8,671 bases of DNA from Chloroflexia bacterium (GTDB taxonomy: Bacteria; Chloroflexota; Chloroflexia; Thermomicrobiales; UBA6265): assembly GCA_013698285.1 (NCBI GenBank), contig JACCVE010000207.1:1-8671 (forward strand). Direction: 5' to 3'. The notes beneath the pieces were generated by a model. It worked only from the letters and a program-made list of their open reading frames with translations, was not told the DNA's origin and did no database searches. Every line of letters starts with the position of its first letter. The stretch's first letter is position 1. Shown here in pieces: positions 1 through 6,140 of the stretch. Both the position numbers and the translations under genes were made by a program.

Positions 1-1
1 C

Positions 2-94
2 GTGACGCTGGTGATCGCGACGATGTTCGTCCTGGTCAGCCTGGTGGTCGACATCCTCTACGTGGTGGTCGACCCCCGCCTGCGGACAGCCTGA
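2..94 (+). CDS. ABC transporter permease, C-terminal end (DppB/OppB type), partial
   Basis: Only the last 30 codons are inside the window; the 5' part lies before position 1. The translated end is a hydrophobic helix (VTLVIATMFVLVSLVVDILY) followed by VVVDPRLRTA and a TGA stop. A final membrane helix ending in D-x-L-Y-x-x-x-DPR(L/I)R is typical of the first permease subunit of peptide/nickel-type ABC importers. That subunit forms half of the inner-membrane channel. The stop lies 3 nt before the GTG of the next gene, which encodes the partner permease, so the order matches the usual dppB-dppC operon. The assignment rests on the tail motif plus the neighbour. The substrate cannot be told from this fragment. 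Confidence 0.8.
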   Translation: MTLVIATMFVLVSLVVDILYVVVDPRLRTA

Positions 95-97
95 GCG

Positions 98-1003
98 GTG
101 GGCACGACCTTCTCGCCCGGCCAGACCGCCATGCCCACCTTGGGCGACCATGCCGGGGGGCGGGTCACCCGGCGGCCCGGCCTCCTGTCGCTGATCCGCC
201 GCCAGCGGTTGGCGGTGACGGGGTTGCTGCTGGTGGGGATCTTCGCCGTAGTCGCGATCGCCGGGCCGATGGTGGCCCCCCACGGGCCGACCGAGCAGTT
301 CTCGCGGGACCGCCTCCAGGGGCCGTCGGCGGCTTACCCCTTCGGCACCGACGAGTTCGGCCGCGACATCCTGAGCCGGCTGCTCCACGGCGCCCGCATC
401 TCGTTCCAGGTCGGCCTGATCGCCGTTGGCCTGGCGGGGACGCTGGGCGTCGTGCTGGGGATGATCGCCGGGTATCGTGGCGGCTGGCTCGACTCGATCC
501 TGACCCTGCTGATGGACGTGATCTTCGCCTTCCCGGCGATCCTGCTGGCGATCGCGATCATCACCATGCTGGGCAACTCGCTGGCGAACGTGATGGTCGC
601 CATCGCGGTCGTCTACACGCCGACGTTCATGCGCGTCGTGCGCGGCGCGACCCTCTCGGTCCGCCACATGGCCTACGTCGAGGCGGCCGTGGCGACCGGC
701 CTGCCGACCACGCGCATCCTGGCCCGCCACGTCTTCCCGAACATCACCGCGCCGCTGATCGTCCACGCCTCGCTGAACTTCGCCTTCGCGGTGCTGGCCG
801 AGGCCTCCCTGGCCTTCCTCGGCCTAGGCAACAAACCCCCCTCGCCGTCCTGGGGCTCGATGGTCAGCAGCTCCTACGGCTTCCTCCAACTGGCCCCCTG
901 GGCGGCCATCTTCCCGGGCACCGCGATCGCCCTGACCGTCCTCGGCTTCAACCTGCTCGGCGACGGCCTGCGCGACGCCCTGGACCCCCGCCTGCGGCGG
1001 TGA
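98..1003 (+). CDS. ABC transporter permease, DppC/OppC family (peptide/nickel-type importer)
   Basis: This 301-residue protein is the second channel subunit of a binding-protein-dependent importer in the cytoplasmic membrane. After a basic N-terminus comes a first helix (about 38-59), as in the OppC N-terminal segment. It is followed by the family hallmark around residues 81-102 (FGTDEFGRDILSRLLHGARIS). Further helices lie near 103-125, 133-158, 161-180, 218-243 and 268-288. The EAA loop that docks on the ATPase is at 195-214 (EAAVATGLPTTRILARHVFP). The protein ends in DPRLRR. Length is normal for the family. Start choice: GTG at 98 follows the previous stop by 3 nt, which suits translational coupling. 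An in-frame ATG at 131 (residue 12) is an alternative. Neither has a clear Shine-Dalgarno site. The ATPase and binding-protein genes are not in the window, so the substrate (dipeptide, oligopeptide, nickel, glycoside) is open. Confidence 0.93.
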   Translation: MGTTFSPGQTAMPTLGDHAGGRVTRRPGLLSLIRRQRLAVTGLLLVGIFAVVAIAGPMVAPHGPTEQFSRDRLQGPSAAYPFGTDEFGRDILSRLLHGARISFQVGLIAVGLAGTLGVVLGMIAGYRGGWLDSILTLLMDVIFAFPAILLAIAIITMLGNSLANVMVAIAVVYTPTFMRVVRGATLSVRHMAYVEAAVATGLPTTRILARHVFPNITAPLIVHASLNFAFAVLAEASLAFLGLGNKPPSPSWGSMVSSSYGFLQLAPWAAIFPGTAIALTVLGFNLLGDGLRDALDPRLRR

Positions 1004-1067
1004 CGGCGGTGCATCCTGACCCGACGGTGGCAGACATGTGCCATCCCGGCGTCCGTGTCAGCCGAGG

Positions 1068-2189
1068 TCAGGCGTCCGGTGCGTCCGGTGTCCCCATCGC
1101 GGCCAGCACCGCGTCCCCGACCTCGACGGTCGTCGCGGTGCCGCCCAGGTCTGGGGTAAGGGTCCCGGCGGCGGTGGTCCGCTCGATCGCCCGCATCACC
1201 GTCGCCGCCTCCGCCGGGAGGCCGAGGTGGTCGAGCATCAGGGAGACGGTCCAGATCGCGGCGATCGGGTTGGCGATGCCCTGGCCGGCGATGTCGGGGG
1301 CCGAGCCGTGGACCGGTTCGAACATGCTCGGGCGGCGTCGCTCGGGGTCCAGGTTGGCGCTGGCGGCGATGCCCATGCTGCCGGCCAGGGCGCTGCCCAG
1401 GTCGGAGAGGATGTCGCCGAAGAGGTTGGAGCCGACCACGACGTCGAGCGTGTCTGGCCGGAGGACGAACCGGGCCGCCATCGCGTCCACCAGCCACTGC
1501 TCAGTCTCGACCTCCGGGTACTCGGCCGCGACCCGGGCGAAGACCTCGTCCCAGAGGACCATCGCGTACTGCTGGGCGTTGCTCTTGGTGACGCTCGTCA
1601 CCTTGCGGCGGGTCCGGGTCCGAGCCAGGTCGAAGGCGTAGCTGATGATCCGCTCGCAGCCGTGCTCGGTGAACAGGGCCGATTGGATGGCCAGGTTGCG
1701 GCCGTCCGGCCTGTCCCCCAGGTTACGGCCGCCGATCCCGGCGTACTCGCCCTCGGAGTTCTCCCGCACCACGACCCAATCCATGGTCTCGGGCGTCGCG
1801 TGGCGCAGCGGGCTCTCGATCCCGGGCAGCAACCGCACGGGACGGACGCAGGCGTACTGGTCGAACCCCTGGCAGATGGCGAGGCGCAGTCCCCAGAGGC
1901 TGACGTGGTCCGGCACGCCGGGCCAGCCGACGGCGCCGAAGTAGATGGCGTCGGCCCCAGCCAGGCGGTCGAGCCCGTCCCCAGCCATCATCCGGCCCGT
2001 CTCGGCGTAGTACTGGCAGCCCCACGAGTAGTGGTCGTATCGGAAAGCGAACCGTCCGCCCGATGAGGCGGCGAGGCGGTCCAGCACCCGCAGGCCCTCG
2101 GGCACCACCTCTTGGCCGATCCCGTCGCCGGGAATCACGGCGATGCGATAGGTCCTCGGTGCCCCGTCCTGATCTGGCTCGCGTCCCAT
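1068..2189 (-). CDS. ttuC: Tartrate/D-malate dehydrogenase-type beta-decarboxylating dehydrogenase (isocitrate/isopropylmalate family)
   Basis: This 373-residue cytoplasmic enzyme belongs to the isocitrate/isopropylmalate dehydrogenase fold. It would oxidise a 2-hydroxy-acid such as tartrate or D-malate with NAD+ and a divalent metal, with decarboxylation. Visible motifs are the N-terminal AVIPGDGIGQEV (17-28), GAVGWPGVPDHVSLWGLRL (85-103), the arginine-bearing VRPVRLLPG (115-123) and VRENSEGEY (141-149), the catalytic lysine in VTKSN (200-204), the family signature NLFGDILSDLGSALAGSMG (255-273) with metal-binding aspartates, and the NAD-binding EPVHGSAPDIAGQGIANP (291-308). The VPDHVSLWG...CQGFDQYACVRP block is the tartrate/D-malate pattern. 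LeuB proteins carry a different sequence there. The ATG at 2189 is preferred over an in-frame GTG at 2207 because GGAGGGA sits 9 nt upstream. The gene converges on the permease gene with a 64-nt gap. True substrate is not decided by sequence; D-malate (dmlA-like) is equally possible. Confidence 0.88.
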   Translation of the reverse strand: MGREPDQDGAPRTYRIAVIPGDGIGQEVVPEGLRVLDRLAASSGGRFAFRYDHYSWGCQYYAETGRMMAGDGLDRLAGADAIYFGAVGWPGVPDHVSLWGLRLAICQGFDQYACVRPVRLLPGIESPLRHATPETMDWVVVRENSEGEYAGIGGRNLGDRPDGRNLAIQSALFTEHGCERIISYAFDLARTRTRRKVTSVTKSNAQQYAMVLWDEVFARVAAEYPEVETEQWLVDAMAARFVLRPDTLDVVVGSNLFGDILSDLGSALAGSMGIAASANLDPERRRPSMFEPVHGSAPDIAGQGIANPIAAIWTVSLMLDHLGLPAEAATVMRAIERTTAAGTLTPDLGGTATTVEVGDAVLAAMGTPDAPDA

Positions 2190-2198
2190 CCGGTGTCG

Positions 2199-2205
2199 TC
2201 CCTCC
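2199..2205 (-). promoter_or_regulatory. Shine-Dalgarno site deciding the start of the dehydrogenase gene
   Basis: On the minus strand the sequence GGAGGGA lies 9 nt before the ATG at 2189. It would lie inside the coding region if translation began at the upstream GTG (2207), so it supports the shorter protein. Confidence 0.6.
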
Positions 2206-2228
2206 ACGTGGCCGGACGCCCGTCGATG

Positions 2229-2244
2229 GCCCGGCCCGCCGGGC
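2229..2244. repeat. GC-rich inverted repeat between the coiled-coil gene and the dehydrogenase gene
   Basis: GCCCGGC-CC-GCCGGGC is a perfect 7-bp inverted repeat with a 2-nt centre. It lies in the gap after the coiled-coil gene stop (2277) and before the dehydrogenase start. As RNA the stem would have to open to a 4-nt loop. There is no T-tract on either strand, so a rho-independent terminator is not supported. It could slow the polymerase, be an operator-like palindrome, or occur by chance in such GC-rich DNA. Confidence 0.3.
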
Positions 2245-2276
2245 GCGTCTCGGCAAACGACCGGGCTGAGCGCGGC

Positions 2277-3440
2277 CTAGAAATCCATGTCCCCCGCCGG
2301 CACGGACAAACGGCCGCGGGGCTTGGGGGTGCCGCGCTCCTCGGCGCCGGACTCGGCGTCGCGACGTTGGTGGGTGACGTGGTCGAGTTCCTGCTGGATC
2401 TGCTCGAATCGGAACCGGACCCGCTGCTCGTGCAGGTACCAGATGTCCCGCCGCAGGCCGGCGTCCACCTGCCGCAAGCCCTCCAATTCTCCGGTGAAGG
2501 CGGCGATCCGGTATTCCAGCTCGCGGTGGGTCTCCGAGAGCTGCTCGATCCGGCTGCTGAGCCGTTCGGCCCGCTGCTCGATCACCTGGCGCAGGTCGTC
2601 GAACCGGGCATCGCTGTCCTGCTGGATATCATCGGCCCGGTCCCGCAGCAGAGCCTGGGTCTCGACCGTCTTGACCTGGAACTTGGCAAAGTCGGCCCGG
2701 ATCGCCACGTCCACCTCGCGCAGCTCCTCGAAGGTGGGGTCGATGTGGACGAGCGAGCGCCGGGTCTCGTCCAGGATATCGGCCAGGTGGGCGGAGTCGG
2801 CCCGCAACTCATCGATCCGGGCGGCGACCACGGTACTGATCTCCGCGACCTCTGCCACCCGCCGCCGGGCGTCCTGGTCGACGATCTTGATCGCGTCCTC
2901 GGCCCGCAGCCCGTCGCGGTGGATCTGGTCGATCTCGGTCCGCAGCAGGTCCAACGCATCGCGGAGCTGGTGGTTGACGACCGCGTTGCGGTCGTTCTGG
3001 GCCGCGAAGTGCTCGATCGCCGCCGCGACCTCGTCGAACCGCCGCTCGAAGATGCCGGTCGTGTCGACCTTCTGGCGGGACGCCTCGAGCAATTCGCCCA
3101 CGTGGGCCTGGAGGGAGCGGATCGGCCGGATCGCGTCCTCGAACCGGTTCTCCAGGTCCGCCACCTGCTGCCGGGTCCGGTTCTCGTCCAGGGCCCGGGC
3201 CTGGGCCGACTGCTGCGACTCCTGGCGGACCTGCTCCAGGCTGAGCCGGTTCTGGGCCACCCCGCCCTCGTAGACCTTGAACTGTTCTTCCTGGCGGGTC
3301 TGGCGGCTGAGCAGTTCGCGGAGTGCCTGGCGCAACTCGTCGACCTGGCTCTGGAGGGTGGAGACCCGCGCCTCCTCCCGGCGCCGCCCGTCGTCCTCCC
3401 GGTAGGGCGAGGACGGTTGTCGCGTCCCGTTACTGGCCAT
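2277..3440 (-). CDS. Long coiled-coil protein of unknown function
   Basis: The predicted 387-residue protein has no recognised enzymatic domain, no signal peptide and no membrane helix. Apart from a short N-terminal segment (1-24) and a C-terminal tail (about 361-387, rich in Gly, Pro and Arg, ending GDMDF), it is almost continuous charged helix. Long runs of Glu, Arg, Gln, Asp and Leu have heptad-like spacing, as in STLQSQVDELRQALRELL (27-44), DLENRFEDAI (95-104), RIDELRADSAHLADILDETR (208-227) and DDLRQVIEQRAERLSSRIEQ (281-300). A structural, scaffolding or SMC-like role is possible but only inferred. Start: the ATG at 3440 has GGAGGAG 9 nt upstream. An upstream ATG at 3473 (398 residues) and another at 3461 lack such a site. 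The chosen start overlaps the 3' end of the deacetylase gene by 11 nt, suggesting coupled translation and a possible joint role. I do not recognise a named family. Confidence 0.8.
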   Translation of the reverse strand: MASNGTRQPSSPYREDDGRRREEARVSTLQSQVDELRQALRELLSRQTRQEEQFKVYEGGVAQNRLSLEQVRQESQQSAQARALDENRTRQQVADLENRFEDAIRPIRSLQAHVGELLEASRQKVDTTGIFERRFDEVAAAIEHFAAQNDRNAVVNHQLRDALDLLRTEIDQIHRDGLRAEDAIKIVDQDARRRVAEVAEISTVVAARIDELRADSAHLADILDETRRSLVHIDPTFEELREVDVAIRADFAKFQVKTVETQALLRDRADDIQQDSDARFDDLRQVIEQRAERLSSRIEQLSETHRELEYRIAAFTGELEGLRQVDAGLRRDIWYLHEQRVRFRFEQIQQELDHVTHQRRDAESGAEERGTPKPRGRLSVPAGDMDF

Positions 3441-4491
3441 CGCCGCGCTCTCCTCCACCATCGCCACCGTCATCGCCGCCGGCGTTCATCCCGTCGAAGA
3501 CGGCCAACGTCGCGACCACGCTCCGGGCCAGGGCGGGCGGGTGATACCCACCCTCCAACACCGCGACGAGCCGACCGCCGGCGGCGTCGCCGGCGACGGC
3601 CAACACCCGCGCCGCCAGGGCGGCGAAGCCATCCTCGGTCAGCAGCAGCGCGGCCAGCGGGTCCTCCCGGTGGGCATCGAACCCGGCCGAGACCAGGACC
3701 AGCTCTGGCCGGAAGGCGCGGAGGCGGGGCAAGATCACCGCATCGAAGGCGTCCAGGTACGTCCCGTCATCGGTCCCGGGCGGCAGGGGCAGGTTCACCG
3801 TGGCCCCCAGGCCCGGCCCGGTCCCGGTCTCGCGGGTCGCCCCCGTGCCCGGATAGGCCGGGGACTGGTGCATCGAGGCATAGAGCACCGTGCCGTCGGC
3901 ATAGAAGGCGTCCTGGGTGCCGTTGCCGTGGTGAACGTCCCAGTCGACGATGGCGACCCGCCCGACGCCGGCCGCCCGGGCGTGGGCCGCCGCGACGGCG
4001 ACATGGTTGTAGAGGCAGAATCCCATGCCCCGGTCCGGGGTAGCGTGGTGCCCAGGCGGGCGGACCAGCACGAACGCCCGGGGGACGACCCCGCCGAGGA
4101 CCGCGTCGACGGCCGCGATGGCCGCGCCAGAGGCGAGGCGGGCGACGGCCAGCGAATCCGGCCGGACGACCGTGTCCGGGTCGAGCGAGCCACCCCCGGC
4201 CCGGGACAGGGCCCGCAAGCTGGCGAGGTAGGCGGCACCGTGAACGCGGCCGAGCTGCTCGTCCGTCGCCCCGGCGAAGGGGACATCAGGCCGCCCGGCG
4301 AGCAGGTCGCGACGTGTCAGCTCGGCGTGGATCGCCCGGAGCCGTCCTGGGTTCTCGGGATGGGCCCCGGTGTCGTGGCCGAGGAAGGCATCCGACCATA
4401 GCACGGCGGTACCCCGGTGCCCCGGTGGCGTACCGGCTCGACCGCGGTCACCCGGCACGGCGGGACGGGGGTCGATGGTGAGAGTCTTCAT
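3430..4491 (-). CDS. Histone-deacetylase-family zinc amidohydrolase (AcuC/AphA/class II HDAC-like)
   Basis: This 353-residue cytoplasmic enzyme has the arginase/deacetylase fold and would remove acyl groups from lysine side chains, polyamines or similar amides. All expected active-site elements are present: HPENPGRLRAI near the start of the domain (44-54), the His dyad in RPPGHHA (H148, H149), the zinc ligands in VDWDVHHGNGTQ (D185, H187) and SAGFDAH (D272), and the transition-state tyrosine in EGGYHPP (Y316). The protein therefore looks catalytically competent. The last 20 residues are a Gly/Asp-rich low-complexity tail (GGDDGGDGGGERGDGQ). This tail is encoded where the coiled-coil gene begins. 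Start: the ATG at 4491 is chosen; a GTG at 4515 would add eight residues that are not part of the fold. Neither has a Shine-Dalgarno site. In bacteria this family includes acetoin-utilisation AcuC, acetylpolyamine amidohydrolases and protein deacetylases. Sequence alone does not separate these. Confidence 0.92.
   Translation of the reverse strand: MKTLTIDPRPAVPGDRGRAGTPPGHRGTAVLWSDAFLGHDTGAHPENPGRLRAIHAELTRRDLLAGRPDVPFAGATDEQLGRVHGAAYLASLRALSRAGGGSLDPDTVVRPDSLAVARLASGAAIAAVDAVLGGVVPRAFVLVRPPGHHATPDRGMGFCLYNHVAVAAAHARAAGVGRVAIVDWDVHHGNGTQDAFYADGTVLYASMHQSPAYPGTGATRETGTGPGLGATVNLPLPPGTDDGTYLDAFDAVILPRLRAFRPELVLVSAGFDAHREDPLAALLLTEDGFAALAARVLAVAGDAAGGRLVAVLEGGYHPPALARSVVATLAVFDGMNAGGDDGGDGGGERGDGQ
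3450..3456 (-). promoter_or_regulatory. Shine-Dalgarno site for the coiled-coil gene
   Basis: GGAGGAG on the minus strand lies 9 nt upstream of the ATG at 3440, inside the last codons of the deacetylase gene. It marks 3440 as the likely start and would let ribosomes finishing the deacetylase gene restart on the next gene. Confidence 0.65.
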
Positions 4492-4500
4492 AGGAAGGAA

Positions 4501-4506
4501 AGTATA
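4501..4506 (-). promoter_or_regulatory. Candidate -10 box in front of the deacetylase gene
   Basis: On the minus strand TATACT (5 of 6 matches to TATAAT) lies 9 nt before the ATG at 4491. This is a rare AT-rich hexamer in an otherwise GC-rich gap. Its position would place transcription start at or next to the ATG, giving a leaderless mRNA. That fits the absence of a Shine-Dalgarno site. No convincing -35 hexamer is seen 16-19 nt upstream. It would also place the GTG at 4515 upstream of the transcript start. Confidence 0.35.
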
Positions 4507-4573
4507 GCGGCTCACCCACCGCCAGGTTCGAGCCGAGGTATCTCGGCCGACGCCCTCACCCCCCCACCGCGTT

Positions 4574-4846
4574 TCAGCGGCGTGGCGCAGGTGGCGTCCG
4601 GGGACGCCCGTCGGGGGATCGCGGCCGGCCGTCGGGGCGGGCGATGAAGCTGGTCGGACCGGCGCTGAGGTAGATCAGCGCGCCCCCGATCGGCAGGCAG
4701 AGGATCAGTAGGGCCCAGAGGACCTTGTTGTCGCCGCGCACCCGGGGCCGCCTCCGGAGATCGCGCAGGGCATGGACCTGCAACCCATACCAGGCCAGGC
4801 TGACCACGAGCACGAGGAGGATCAGGAAAAAGGACCCCAGCGTCAC
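4574..4846 (-). CDS. Small membrane protein with PLDc_N-type domain
   Basis: The predicted 90-residue protein has two membrane helices, about 5-22 and 43-61. The linker between them carries HALRDLRRRPRVRGDNKVLWALLI, and LPIGGALIYL lies in the second helix. This is the pattern of the phospholipase D/nuclease N-terminal (PLDc_N) domain, which also occurs as stand-alone small proteins. Those are thought to sit in the membrane with no catalytic activity; no HKD motif is present. The C-terminal tail is basic and proline-rich and contains a tandem heptapeptide, PDGRPRS then PDGRPRT (71-84). The start is a GTG without a clear Shine-Dalgarno site, and an in-frame TAG lies a few codons upstream. The gene begins 39 nt after the stop of the secreted-protein gene on the same strand, so co-transcription is likely. 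Role unknown. Confidence 0.75.
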   Translation of the reverse strand: MTLGSFFLILLVLVVSLAWYGLQVHALRDLRRRPRVRGDNKVLWALLILCLPIGGALIYLSAGPTSFIARPDGRPRSPDGRPRTPPAPRR

Positions 4847-4885
4847 CCGTGATGGCCCCCGCTATGGCACCCGCGACGACACGTG

Positions 4886-5986
4886 CTATCCAACGTCGAG
4901 GTACCGGGGGTCGTCGCCGGTCATGTAGGGCAGGAACCGCACCGCCGCCACGCCGGTCGAGGCGGGCAGCTCGAAGGCGACCCAGCCCTCCCGCGCCACC
5001 CCCGGCACATAGGGGCCGCTGGCGTCGGGCGAGGGCGGCGTCAGCACGATGGTATTGGCGATCGGCTCCCCGTCGGCCCGGGCCAGCACCATCGCCGTCG
5101 CCGGCAGGTGGACGATCGCCTCGCCGGCCTCCAAGCTGGTGACCCGGACCCTGATCGCCAGCCACCCGACCGCCCCGTCCCCGTCGGCGTCTTCCGGGTC
5201 CCAGGCGGCGGCGATGCCAAGGGCGGTGGTCCGGTAGTCGCTGGCGGGGTAGAGGTCGTAGACCGCCGCGCCGGTGACCACTTCCACGACCTCCACCGAC
5301 CACGCCCCGGTCACGACGGTCTCGCCGGCCCCCGCCGGGGCGGCCACTTCCACGCCCGCGTCGTTGGCGGGGAGGGGATCGGCCGCGACTGGCTCGGCCG
5401 GCTGGCTGTCCGCCAGGGCAAACACCCGGTCTGCCCAGTTGCCGGAGATCGACAGGCTGTCGAAGAGGAGCAGGGGGGCCGCGGCATCGGCCGGGGCGCC
5501 GAGGACCGCCCAGCCCTCGTGGCTCTCGCCCGGGGCCACCACGGCGTCGATCGCCGGTGATGGGGCGAAGGCGCCGACGAACCGGCGGACCGTGCCCGTG
5601 CCATCGAGGGCAGCGAAGTCATCCGTGTCGAGCGCCAGAGGGGCCAGGCCATCATTGGTCACAGCGATCCGGATCGCCAGGTAGGTGAAGCCGTCGCGGG
5701 GCGGCTCGTTGGCCGCGTTGGCGGCGACCACGAACTCGGTCGCCGCCGGACCGGTCAGGACCTCAAGCACCCGCATCCGCAACGGCCCAGCGGCTGCCTC
5801 CTCCCCGAGCGGGACGGGGATGGCGGTCGCCGTAGTCACCGACTGAGTCAGGAGCGCGTCCCACCTGGCCCCAGAGGCGGCCCCGGGGGCACCGCCCACC
5901 GCGCTGCCGAGCCCCGCGAGCAGGAGCGCGCCCAACACCGCGAGCCGCTTGGCGTCCATCCCCCACCCCAGCGACCGAACGACCAT
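4886..5986 (-). CDS. Secreted protein with two tandem beta-rich (DUF4352/telokin-like) domains
   Basis: This 366-residue protein is probably exported by the Sec pathway. A basic n-region (MVVRSLGWGMDAKR) is followed by a hydrophobic stretch (15-32), with a likely signal-peptidase site near AASGA (36-40). The mature part holds two related domains. Domain 1 is about 66-180 and domain 2 about 225-366, with a Pro/Ala-rich linker near 190-225. Matching elements are RVLEVLTG / VEVVEVVTG, TYLAIRIAVTN / GWLAIRVRVTS, and PGESHEGWAVLGAP / PGVAREGWVAFELP. The pattern of strands with YLAI-V-VTN and a late P-G-x-x-x-x-G-W-V strand recalls DUF4352-type immunoglobulin-like domains. Domain 2 also has DPEDADGDG (263-271), an aspartate-rich loop that might bind calcium. 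The ATG at 5986 is chosen because AGAGG lies 6 nt upstream and the signal peptide follows directly. Further upstream starts as far as 6103 would bury the signal. Role unknown, probably envelope or extracellular binding. Confidence 0.8.
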   Translation of the reverse strand: MVVRSLGWGMDAKRLAVLGALLLAGLGSAVGGAPGAASGARWDALLTQSVTTATAIPVPLGEEAAAGPLRMRVLEVLTGPAATEFVVAANAANEPPRDGFTYLAIRIAVTNDGLAPLALDTDDFAALDGTGTVRRFVGAFAPSPAIDAVVAPGESHEGWAVLGAPADAAAPLLLFDSLSISGNWADRVFALADSQPAEPVAADPLPANDAGVEVAAPAGAGETVVTGAWSVEVVEVVTGAAVYDLYPASDYRTTALGIAAAWDPEDADGDGAVGWLAIRVRVTSLEAGEAIVHLPATAMVLARADGEPIANTIVLTPPSPDASGPYVPGVAREGWVAFELPASTGVAAVRFLPYMTGDDPRYLDVG

Positions 5987-5992
5987 CCCTGA

Positions 5993-5997
5993 CCTCT
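5993..5997 (-). promoter_or_regulatory. Shine-Dalgarno site for the secreted-protein gene
   Basis: AGAGG on the minus strand, within GTGAGAGGTCAGGG, is 6 nt before the ATG at 5986. It supports this start over the in-frame upstream ATG codons. Confidence 0.5.
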
Positions 5998-6116
5998 CAC
6001 CTTCACGGGTCCGCCCCGGCGCCCGGCTCCTCATCCCGACGACGTGATCGGACAACATGACCGTCGACGAGCGCGAGGCGAACGCAACATCGTGTCGCCG
6101 CACGCCGTTTCCTTCG

Positions 6117-6140
6117 GAGCTAGTGTAGCCCGGCTAGCTC
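6117..6140 (-). repeat. Perfect 7-bp inverted repeat overlapping the methyltransferase stop codon
   Basis: GAGCTAG and CTAGCTC are perfect inverted copies separated by 10 nt (CCGGGCTACA on the minus strand). The first arm includes two bases of the methyltransferase TGA (6139-6141). In the transcript it would form a hairpin at the 3' end of the gene. No U-tract follows, so it is not a classic rho-independent terminator. It may act as a 3' stabiliser, a rho-dependent stop aid, or a protein-binding palindrome upstream of the secreted-protein gene. Confidence 0.4.

Noticed and set aside
71..997. The same 15-mer GACCCCCGCCTGCGG at 71-85 and 983-997
   Set aside because: Both copies encode the conserved DPRLR ending of related permeases, so this is protein homology and not a mobile or recombination repeat.
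1004..1067. Terminator between the convergent permease and dehydrogenase genes
   Set aside because: Only a weak TGGCA-N6-TGCCA dyad (1028-1043) is visible and there is no T-tract on either strand, so I do not call a terminator.
1038..2066. Plus-strand 342-codon frame opposite the dehydrogenase gene
   Set aside because: The dehydrogenase on the other strand has full family motifs. This frame is low-complexity Gly/Arg/Val and shows no domain.
2112..4043. Plus-strand open frame of 643 codons
   Set aside because: It is the antisense shadow of the dehydrogenase, coiled-coil and deacetylase genes. Its C-terminal half is Arg/Pro/Gly-rich, as expected from GC-rich antisense, and it has no recognisable motif.
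4512..5303. Minus-strand 263-codon open frame overlapping the PLDc_N and secreted-protein genes
   Set aside because: It is out of frame with both well-supported genes, Arg/Gly-rich and without motifs. It is a typical high-GC shadow.
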